Shown here: piece by piece, positions 15,640 through 21,420 of the stretch | Position numbering within the stretch: position 1 is the stretch's first letter | Layout: each line of letters begins with the position of its first letter | Source: Deltaproteobacteria bacterium | GTDB lineage: Bacteria; Desulfobacterota; JADFXK01 | Length of the DNA: 21,420 nt | Direction of reading: 5' to 3' | Assembly: GCA_015233295.1 (NCBI GenBank) | Contig: JADFYC010000015.1 | Span: 1 to 21,420, forward strand | Program-made: the position numbers and the translations under genes | The notes under the pieces: model-generated | What the model was told of the DNA's origin: nothing | The model's input: the letters and a program-made list of their open reading frames with translations, nothing else | The model's database searches: none

Positions 15640-15654
15640 AACTGAATTTTTTTT
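15619..15654 (+). terminator. Intrinsic terminator on the plus strand
   Basis: TTCGGTTCA (15619-15627) pairs with TGAAACTGAA (15637-15646) over nine positions, with one bulged A and one G-U, and is followed by eight T (15647-15654). The flanking genes are both on the minus strand, so this terminator must serve something transcribed from the plus strand within 15317-15619. Confidence 0.6.
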
Positions 15655-15808
15655 CTCAAAGCCTCTCCTGATAGAAAATATTTTAGGAAAGTTGTTTTTA
15701 ATTCAGCGTATTAGATTAGAAAAAAAAGTCTCAAGCCCAAAGATATTTTAAATAACACAAGATACGTATCGCATAATTTATATATCAGACCGGCTGAGGA
15801 GAGCGAAT

Positions 15809-16825
15809 TCATTCGTCCAGCTTTCGCCACCTGAGACTCATCCCGTTGGCAAAAATAAGCCCTAGCAGCGTAATGGGGATGTACTGCAAGGCGTGAACGA
15901 CGATGGCGTAGCCCAGGGCCACATCCCGGTTAATGCTGAACACGGCGAAGGCGATAATGACGCAGCCGTGAAATAACCCCACGTTTCCGGGGGCGGAAGG
16001 AATAAGTATGCCAAAATTAACCAGAGCCAGGGTAAAATAGGCGAACAGAGGATCGGTGGGTAGACCAAACGCATACATCCCGGCCCAATACATCCCTCCC
16101 TCCACTGTCCAGACGCCCAGGCTGAGGATTAAGAACAACACCAACCTGGCATCCAGTTTGAGGAATTCCATGGCCTCCAGGACTGACCGGCAAAGAGGTA
16201 CGATTCGCTCACGGATTCGGGCCGGGATGAATTTGGCTCGAAGGATTATGTTCTCCGGCAAGGACGGCCAAATTCGGACCAGGATGATGCCGGCCAGACA
16301 AAATAGGAAAATGGCGGAAGCCGTCAGGCCGATTTTGTGAATGATGGGCTGATACTCGGGGTTACTGGGGACGAACGCGGCAGTCAGGACAAAAATGGCC
16401 AGTAAGGCTAATCCGTCGAATACCCGCTCGAAAAAGATGGAGGATAACGAACAGGTTTTACTAATCCCTTCATGGCGGTTAAGGGCTAAGGCGCGCACTA
16501 TCTCGCCCAGCCTGGCCGGGAGCAAGTTATTGGCCATGTATCCGATAATGATTATGGCTGTGGATGATCCCAAAGAGACGATCTTGACCGGACGCAACAT
16601 GATTTGCCAGCGCAGCCCCCGCAGCAAGAAACCCAAAAGATAGATCCCGACCAGGACGATAATATATTTCCAATGAAAAGTCAGGAGCAGGGCCGACAAG
16701 CGGCTGAAATCGGTTTTCGATAAGATCCAGACGATGATGACCAGGCTGATACTGGGGCCGACCAAGAATTTCATCAACTTTTTCATTCCGGGTGATTGCG
16801 CCTCCGAATATTTTATGATTAACAT
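15809..16825 (-). CDS. Flippase-like membrane protein (LPG synthase TM / UPF0104 family)
   Basis: This integral membrane protein of about 338 residues belongs to the lysylphosphatidylglycerol synthase transmembrane / AglD-like family and has roughly eight hydrophobic helices. NNLLPARLGEIVRALAL is the hallmark (NxxLPxRxGExxR), and PSAPGNVGLFHG is the second conserved loop. Members move or help export lipid-linked substrates. The start ATG at 16825 shares a base with the TGA of the upstream FAD oxidoreductase (TGATG), which implies coupled translation. A later ATG at 16786 (MKKLMKF) is an alternative. The MprF synthase domain is absent. Pairing with an FAD oxidoreductase suggests a polyprenyl or glycolipid pathway, but the substrate is unknown. 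Confidence 0.85.
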   Translation of the reverse strand: MLIIKYSEAQSPGMKKLMKFLVGPSISLVIIVWILSKTDFSRLSALLLTFHWKYIIVLVGIYLLGFLLRGLRWQIMLRPVKIVSLGSSTAIIIIGYMANNLLPARLGEIVRALALNRHEGISKTCSLSSIFFERVFDGLALLAIFVLTAAFVPSNPEYQPIIHKIGLTASAIFLFCLAGIILVRIWPSLPENIILRAKFIPARIRERIVPLCRSVLEAMEFLKLDARLVLFLILSLGVWTVEGGMYWAGMYAFGLPTDPLFAYFTLALVNFGILIPSAPGNVGLFHGCVIIAFAVFSINRDVALGYAIVVHALQYIPITLLGLIFANGMSLRWRKLDE

Positions 16826-18126
16826 CAAAATCTTGCGGCAAGCTCATTGGCCAGGGCGATAGCGTAGTTTATGCCGCGGTCGTGAGGATATAAATGGTGA
16901 GTTGAGAGCCAGTAGAGTCCGGGAACTTCGGTTTGAATGTCTGGTTTTTGGTATCCTTTGATGATGACCGGTTGGGCGTGATTGTTTCGGAATACCCGGG
17001 CACTGACTATATTGTTCTCATCAAACTCAGGATTTATCTTCTTCATCCCGGCCAGGAAGAGCTTAAGAATTGCGTCGTCATCGTACGCGTACATTTCCTG
17101 GGCTGGGTCCAGATAACGGGAAACGTATATAATATTCATCCCACCATAGAGATCCGCACCATAAAAATTGGTGTGTTCGATGATCCCGCCGAAGGGCAGG
17201 GAAGTGTCACCGATGTTCATCCAGTAAATGTGGGAGAATTTTTGAGTTGACTCCAACAACACACAGATCACCGCCTTGTATCTCAAATTCTGCAATTCCT
17301 CCCGGTAGGCGGGGCTGAAGTCATAGAGTTCGGCCATGATATCCGAAGGGAGAGTGGACACGATCCGGTCGCAAAAGCACCTATCTCCGGCAGCGGTGAT
17401 GATTTCAAATTCGTCATTTTTTTTGCTAATTTTTGAGATATCGGTATGTAACCGGAGCCGGCACCCGTATTTCGCCAATTCCCGCCTCAGGCCCACGATT
17501 AGTCCGGAAAAGCTGCCGTCCATGTAAATGAGTTGCTCCCGCCATCCCCCGCGTTGCCGTGATGAGCCGCGCAGCCGAATTTTATCCCAGATCCAGGTTA
17601 GAGGGAGGCGGGAGTAGTCTTGGTCGAATTTGAGCATGAACAATGGCTGCCAGATGACCTCAAAAACTTTATCTCCCGCGTACTTGCGCAACCATTCCTC
17701 AGCCGTCAGGCTCTCGGTATACTCCTGGCGGGGGATGCGTTTAAGCAAGAATATGGAGGCCACGAATCTTATTTTATCAATAAAAGAGAGGGGGCTGAAA
17801 AAGAGCAAAGAGTAGGGGGTGCCAAAATCATAGAGTCGGCCGTTGGAGTAGTAGCCCATGGAACTGGGCAGGTAAAGGAGTTTATTGTCCAGGCCGAGTT
17901 CCCGGCATAACTCTATCAGAGAGGCATCTGATTGAAAGACATGATGATAATATATCTCTAAGGGTGTATTCCGGACGTTTATGGTGGCCAACTGGCCGCC
18001 CACTTCCCGGTTTTTGTCGAATAGGGTGACTTCATACCCTTTTTGGGCCAACCGATAAGCTACGGTCAACCCCGCAATACCCGCGCCCAGAATGCCGACG
18101 CGACCACCTTGTTGATCATCAGACAT
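16825..18126 (-). CDS. FAD-dependent oxidoreductase, amine-oxidase/phytoene-desaturase-like
   Basis: This 433-residue flavoprotein has the dinucleotide-binding motif GILGAGIAGLTVAYRLAQKG at 11-30 and the second FAD contact VTLFDKNREVGGQ (33-45). The C-terminal FAD-binding end is PGLYWLSTHHLYPHDRGINYAIALANELA. It belongs to the protoporphyrinogen-oxidase/phytoene-desaturase/UDP-galactopyranose-mutase-like superfamily, whose reaction cannot be assigned here. It has no signal peptide. GAGG precedes the start at 18126. The gene is directly coupled to the flippase-like gene, a combination suggesting envelope lipid or glycan biosynthesis. It stands divergent from asd across a 762-base gap. Confidence 0.85.
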   Translation of the reverse strand: MSDDQQGGRVGILGAGIAGLTVAYRLAQKGYEVTLFDKNREVGGQLATINVRNTPLEIYYHHVFQSDASLIELCRELGLDNKLLYLPSSMGYYSNGRLYDFGTPYSLLFFSPLSFIDKIRFVASIFLLKRIPRQEYTESLTAEEWLRKYAGDKVFEVIWQPLFMLKFDQDYSRLPLTWIWDKIRLRGSSRQRGGWREQLIYMDGSFSGLIVGLRRELAKYGCRLRLHTDISKISKKNDEFEIITAAGDRCFCDRIVSTLPSDIMAELYDFSPAYREELQNLRYKAVICVLLESTQKFSHIYWMNIGDTSLPFGGIIEHTNFYGADLYGGMNIIYVSRYLDPAQEMYAYDDDAILKLFLAGMKKINPEFDENNIVSARVFRNNHAQPVIIKGYQKPDIQTEVPGLYWLSTHHLYPHDRGINYAIALANELAARF

Positions 18127-18287
18127 GCTGACCTCGTTGGGGATGGACTATGACTCCAGTCGGGGACGGTTTTGATTACTTAGGCTGCGCCGATTCTTTA
18201 TTATTCATGCTTTTAGACTTATCAGGAGTTCATGTCAAGATTCTTCCAAGGGATGGCCTAAATATACTTGACCCGGTCATAGTTACC

Positions 18288-18353
18288 GGTTACTCGGTGC
18301 AAGTTGTTTGTTGCTGGTTGCTTGTTACTCGTTCCAGGTTGCTTTTTGCCTGT
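18288..18353 (+). repeat. Degenerate TTGCTGG/TTGCTTG repeat tract
   Basis: Short units such as GGTTGCTTGTTACTCG and GGTTGC recur imperfectly, with GTTACTCG present at two spots. The 13-mer GCTGGTTGCTTGT (18313-18325) also occurs at 13722-13734. This is an intergenic low-complexity repeat of unknown role. Confidence 0.45.
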
Positions 18354-18468
18354 TAATAGAACTCGTCGAACTCAGGTTAAATTAAGTGAAGAAGAAACGG
18401 TTAAGCGATCTTGTCTCGGGCTGGTGACGGCCGGTGGCAGCTTCGGGCAAGTCAGTGTTCAATTAGGC

Positions 18469-18497
18469 TTGACAGTTGGTCCGGCATCCAGTATACT
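18469..18497 (+). promoter_or_regulatory. Strong sigma-70 promoter
   Basis: TTGACA (18469-18474), a 17-base spacer and TATACT (18492-18497). Transcription would begin near 18504 and give a 5' leader of about 385 bases before asd, or a separate short RNA. No intrinsic terminator is visible between this promoter and asd. Confidence 0.6.
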
Positions 18498-18726
18498 TCC
18501 CCAAATTTACAGCCAGTTGTTGATATCTAATCCCTCCATATAATGCTTGGCCTCGACTTAAACTTACACCTTTTTCTGGATGTTGTCCGGTGTCTTGGCG
18601 CCTTGAAGATTGACCCGCCTGAGGTAGAACGACTGGATTCTTAGTTTTAGTTGAAGGTGCAAATGGTGAAACGGCTTCTCTTCCCTTTTTTGGCATTGGA
18701 TAAGACATCCCATGTCTATTTAGGCA

Positions 18727-18755
18727 GATAGATTTATTAAACAGGTTAATCTATC
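18727..18755. promoter_or_regulatory. 8-bp dyad upstream of asd
   Basis: GATAGATT (18727-18734) and AATCTATC (18748-18755) are perfect arms with a 13-base spacer, about 134 bases upstream of the asd start. It could be an operator or an RNA hairpin. No regulator is assignable. Confidence 0.4.
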
Positions 18756-18888
18756 GATGGGAATAGTAAATTAGCCCAGCCAGCCGGGCACTATGGAGTC
18801 AAATTTGTCCTGTTGCATGCCTAAGGTCTAATTGAGTAAAAAAATGTGAAGAGATATTCAGCTTATCCGGAACAGATGGAGAAGAACA

Positions 18889-19902
18889 ATGAGCAAACTG
18901 TTTGACGTAGCCGTCGTCGGGGCAACCGGGGCGGTGGGAAACCAGATGATCGCCTGCCTGGAAGAGCGCAATTTCCCGGTAAAAACTTTGAAGTTATTGG
19001 CATCAGAGATATCTATAGGTAAGAAGCTGAAGTACAAAGGAAAAGATATCCCGGTTGAAGTGTTATCGGAGAACTCCTTTGACGGCCTGCAGATTGCCCT
19101 TTTTTCCGCCGGTGGTGGAACCAGCCAGAAATTCGCCCCTATCGCGGCCTCCAAAGGATGCGTGGTGGTGGATAATTCCAGCGCCTGGCGGATGGATCCT
19201 GAGGTCCCTTTGGTGGTCCCGGAAGTTAATCCCCATGCCATCGCCCGACATAAGGGGATCATCGCCAACCCCAATTGCTCGACTATTCAGATGGTCGTGG
19301 CCCTAAAGCCGATTCATGACGTGGCCCGGATTAAACGGATCGTCGTTTCTACCTATCAAGCAGTCTCGGGAACGGGTCAGAAGGCCATTAATGAACTCCA
19401 CGACCAGGTGACGGCAATTATGAATTTTAGGGAAGTGGAGACCAAGGTCTACCATCGCCAGATCGCCTTCAATTGTTTTCCTCACATCGACGTTTTTCTG
19501 GAAAACGATTATACCAAGGAAGAAATGAAAATGGTCAACGAAACCCGAAAGATCATGGAAGACGATAGTATCATGGTCGCCGCCACAGCGGTCAGGGTTC
19601 CGGTGTTTTACAGCCATTCCGAGGCGGTCAATATTGAGACGGAGAAGAAGATTTCCCCCGCCGAGGTGCGCGAACTGCTGGATAGGTCGCCCGGCCTGCG
19701 AGTCGTGGATGACCCCAAGGACCTGATTTACCCCACCGCACTGGATGCGACCGGCGGCGACACCACTCTGGTCGGCCGGATTCGGGAAGACATTTCCATC
19801 AAGAACGGTATCGTTATGTGGATTGTAGCCGACAATATTCGCAAAGGGGCGGCCACCAATGCCGTCCAGATTGCGGAAATTCTGGCCGAAAAATATCTGT
19901 AA
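18889..19902 (+). CDS. asd: Aspartate-semialdehyde dehydrogenase
   Basis: This 337-residue enzyme reduces L-aspartyl phosphate to aspartate semialdehyde with NADPH, the branch step to lysine/diaminopimelate, threonine and methionine. The nucleotide-binding motif GATGAVGNQM starts at 11, the catalytic cysteine is C130 (ANPNCSTIQMV), SGTGQKAINEL lies at 160-170, and the active-site histidine is H243 (VFYSHSEAVN). The length and motifs match bacterial Asd of the shorter, Gram-positive/archaeal-like group. The start at 18889 has GGAGAAG seven bases upstream. A long leader and a dyad precede it. The gene is intact, with nothing unusual. Confidence 0.95.
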   Translation: MSKLFDVAVVGATGAVGNQMIACLEERNFPVKTLKLLASEISIGKKLKYKGKDIPVEVLSENSFDGLQIALFSAGGGTSQKFAPIAASKGCVVVDNSSAWRMDPEVPLVVPEVNPHAIARHKGIIANPNCSTIQMVVALKPIHDVARIKRIVVSTYQAVSGTGQKAINELHDQVTAIMNFREVETKVYHRQIAFNCFPHIDVFLENDYTKEEMKMVNETRKIMEDDSIMVAATAVRVPVFYSHSEAVNIETEKKISPAEVRELLDRSPGLRVVDDPKDLIYPTALDATGGDTTLVGRIREDISIKNGIVMWIVADNIRKGAATNAVQIAEILAEKYL

Positions 19903-20038
19903 CCAGGCGTATCCAACCATAAAAAGCTCAAAACCGGGCACTGGTCTGGTGAGTCGGCCAACCGGCGTGATCGCTGACCAGGGCCCGGATCCTAACCTCC
20001 TGAATCATTCCCCGCCCTTTTCTGCCTGGAGGATTATG

Positions 20039-21229
20039 ATGAATATTTTTCAAAATATTACTATCATTTCACTGGAACAGGCGACTGTCTTGCCCTACCT
20101 GACTTATCGATTGGCTCAAGATGGGATGAAGGTTATTCGTCTAGAGCATCCGGTCTATGGGGATCCCAACCGGATGGTGGGCGAAAACTATCTGGGCGAG
20201 GAACGGATGAACACTTATTTTATGGCCATTAATGCCGGCAAAAAGTCTCTGACCCTGGACCTGACAACGGCTGAAGGAAGGGAAATATTCCGCCGCTTGA
20301 TCACGGAACTAAAGGCAGATGTTTTCGCCACTAATCAACTGCCCAGGAATTATGCTAAGTTGGGCATAGATTATGACACCATTAAATCCATCAAAGAAGA
20401 CATCATCTGGCTTGGAGTGACCGGTTTCGGGCCGGATTCCGATGAAGTGACTTATGATCCCATCCTCCAGGCCCGGAGCGGATTGATGGATTTAACCGGA
20501 GAACGGAACGGACCCCCACAAGTCCTGGGCGTTCCTCTGCCGGATATGGGGACCAGCGAGCACGCTTACGGCCTGGTGATGAAGGCCCTGTTGGAACGTC
20601 ACATAACCGGGCAGGGTAGCCGGCTCGATGTGTCCATGTTTGAAAGCACCGTCTCGTGGTTGACCGTGCCCATTACCCTGACCGAAACGTTTGGGAAAGA
20701 CATCACCCGGCGGGGTAATACCCATGAATTCTTTGCCCCGGTGTCCGTCTTTAAAACCAAGGACGGGTTTGTGTACATCGCCGTGGGCAATGACCGGCAG
20801 TGGGAAAATGTGACAAAATTACCAGGATTTGAAGCCCTGGCCCGAGAAGCATACCGGAAAAACGCGGGCCGCATTGCTGATGTGGTTGACCTGAACAAAC
20901 AACTTGGCCTGATTATGGCCAACATGACCGCCGAAGAATTGATCACCAGGTTCAACCAGGCCGGGGTGGCTATCTCTAAGATCAAAACCATTCGTGACGT
21001 CATCGCCGACCCCCTGGTGGCCCGGCGGTTATTGCACGCCAAAGACTCAAGGACGGATTTGGAGCTGACCCTGGCCCCACCACCAGTCATGACGCCGTAC
21101 CTGGAATCATGCGACAGGCAGCTTTCCTTCCCGCCCCGATTTGGTGAGCATAACGAAAGGATCTACAAAAACAGATTGGGCTATTCATCCTGCAAGTTAT
21201 CTGAGTTAAAAGAGAAGAAGGTAATTTAG
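20039..21229 (+). CDS. CaiB/BaiF-type (class III) CoA-transferase
   Basis: This 396-residue class III CoA-transferase moves CoA between carboxylic acids through an aspartyl-CoA intermediate. The catalytic Asp falls at residue 169 in VPLPDMGTSEHAYG, the same number as in formyl-CoA transferase. N-terminal LEQATVLPYLTYRLAQDGMKVIRLEHP and DPNRMVGENYLGEER, then LTLDLTTAEGREIFRRLI, and later GSRLDVSMFES are family landmarks. The substrate is unknown; families of this kind handle aromatic, carnitine or dicarboxylic CoA esters. GGAGGA (20028-20033) sits five bases from ATG 20039 and two from ATG 20036, so 20039 is preferred. The frame is open further upstream to 19859, but that part overlaps asd. 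It ends four bases into a convergent gene. Confidence 0.92.
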   Translation: MNIFQNITIISLEQATVLPYLTYRLAQDGMKVIRLEHPVYGDPNRMVGENYLGEERMNTYFMAINAGKKSLTLDLTTAEGREIFRRLITELKADVFATNQLPRNYAKLGIDYDTIKSIKEDIIWLGVTGFGPDSDEVTYDPILQARSGLMDLTGERNGPPQVLGVPLPDMGTSEHAYGLVMKALLERHITGQGSRLDVSMFESTVSWLTVPITLTETFGKDITRRGNTHEFFAPVSVFKTKDGFVYIAVGNDRQWENVTKLPGFEALAREAYRKNAGRIADVVDLNKQLGLIMANMTAEELITRFNQAGVAISKIKTIRDVIADPLVARRLLHAKDSRTDLELTLAPPPVMTPYLESCDRQLSFPPRFGEHNERIYKNRLGYSSCKLSELKEKKVI

Positions 21230-21420
21230 GGTGATCTATACTCCGAACGGTCATAATTGTCCCTTTTTAATTCCGCCTCAGGGGGCGCTTCGCTGACCCT
21301 TGTATGATAGAGCCAGGTTTTGGGAATCGAAGAAAACTCCCAATTAGAATTCCCGAGCCAGAGGTTAAGAGCCATTCCGTCGCCGTCGGCCAATTCCCGA
21401 AGAGCATGGCCAAAGAGGTT
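21226..21420 (-). CDS. 3' end of an unidentified convergent gene (partial)
   Basis: The minus strand is open from the window edge to a TAA at 21226-21228 and gives 64 residues with normal protein composition (for example MALNLWLGNSNWEFSSIPK). No motif allows a family call. An ATG at codon 16 has no Shine-Dalgarno sequence, so the gene probably begins outside the window. Its stop overlaps that of the CoA-transferase by three bases. Confidence 0.6.
   Translation of the reverse strand, partial: NLFGHALRELADGDGMALNLWLGNSNWEFSSIPKTWLYHTRVSEAPPEAELKRDNYDRSEYRSP

Larger units (their letters stand above)
15317..15808. other. Intergenic region with plus-strand structure between two minus-strand genes
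   Basis: These 492 bases lie between the starts and stops of minus-strand genes, yet hold a plus-strand terminator (15619-15654), a strong hairpin (15424-15446), a second dyad AAGTCC/GGACTT (15451-15456 and 15481-15486) and a 41-codon plus-strand frame (15514-15639). The part from 15655 to 15808 is AT-rich, with a perfect 10-bp palindrome GATACGTATC at 15761-15770, and shows nothing else. Confidence 0.5.
18127..18888. other. Long divergent intergenic region upstream of asd
   Basis: No gene can be supported in these 762 bases. They contain a degenerate TTGC-rich repeat tract (18288-18353), a strong plus-strand promoter (18469-18497), an ACACC/GGTGT imperfect stem near 18566-18592 and an 8-bp dyad (18727-18755). 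A plus-strand frame at 18304-18543 has a weakly helix-turn-helix-like phrase (GGSFGQVSVQLGLTVG), but no start signal. No known riboswitch, including the lysine class, is recognisable. Confidence 0.5.

Noticed and set aside
18304..18543. Plus-strand frame with a helix-turn-helix-like phrase
   Set aside because: It begins in the low-complexity repeat tract, has no Shine-Dalgarno sequence and overlaps the strong promoter. A decayed transposase is possible but not supported.
18590..18700. Possible lysine riboswitch before asd (CTGAGGTAGAACGAC)
   Set aside because: Only a few bases match the start of the lysine-riboswitch consensus. The other conserved boxes are missing.
18463..18708. Minus-strand 81-codon frame upstream of asd
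   Set aside because: It has low-complexity composition, no start signal and no family resemblance.
1..21420. CRISPR arrays, tRNA/rRNA genes, prophage, toxin-antitoxin or defence islands
   Set aside because: None was found: no regularly spaced repeats, no tRNA-like cloverleaf, and no phage structural or defence proteins among the frames.

Overview
The window reads as chromosomal DNA of an anaerobic bacterium, most likely from the Desulfobacterota (former Deltaproteobacteria). That placement is an inference from gene content: a four-subunit pyruvate:ferredoxin oxidoreductase, a CheZ phosphatase beside a chemoreceptor, a class III CoA-transferase, an orphan chelatase-type AAA+/VWA protein, and moderate-GC codon use. 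No rRNA, tRNA, CRISPR array or prophage is visible.

Left part (1-3250): the tail of an unknown gene is followed by a tightly coupled operon for pyruvate:ferredoxin oxidoreductase (gamma, delta, alpha, beta; porC-porD-porA-porB). It closes with a good intrinsic terminator. The delta subunit starts at a TTG codon chosen by its Shine-Dalgarno sequence.

Middle left (3313-8250, minus strand): a small zinc-ribbon protein, a LysR regulator with a dyad at its own promoter, a methyl-accepting chemotaxis protein, a periplasmic NrtA/SsuA-type substrate-binding protein with no transporter partners, and a truncated IS5-family element directly upstream of it.

Centre (8251-13713, plus strand): a noncoding stretch contains a near-consensus promoter and a terminator about 90 nt apart, a candidate small RNA. 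It is followed by a very large CheZ-family phosphatase, a D-2-hydroxyacid dehydrogenase with a consensus promoter, and a fused ChlI/ChlD-type chelatase protein. Together, the chemoreceptor, the binding protein and CheZ form a chemotaxis-flavoured neighbourhood.

Right part (13778-18126, minus strand): a conserved hypothetical protein with a secreted NlpC/P60 peptidase that carries a very basic linker, then an FAD oxidoreductase translationally coupled to a flippase-like membrane protein. Between these two pairs lies an orphan plus-strand terminator with a hairpin and a small ORF upstream. Far right (18127-21420): a 762-base divergent region with a strong promoter, aspartate-semialdehyde dehydrogenase (asd), a CaiB/BaiF CoA-transferase, and the 3' end of a convergent gene.

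I did not find a clearly new multi-gene system. The best leads are the oversized CheZ with two CheY-binding-like tails, the orphan binding protein plus chemoreceptor pair, and two candidate small transcripts at 8539-8631 and 15424-15654.
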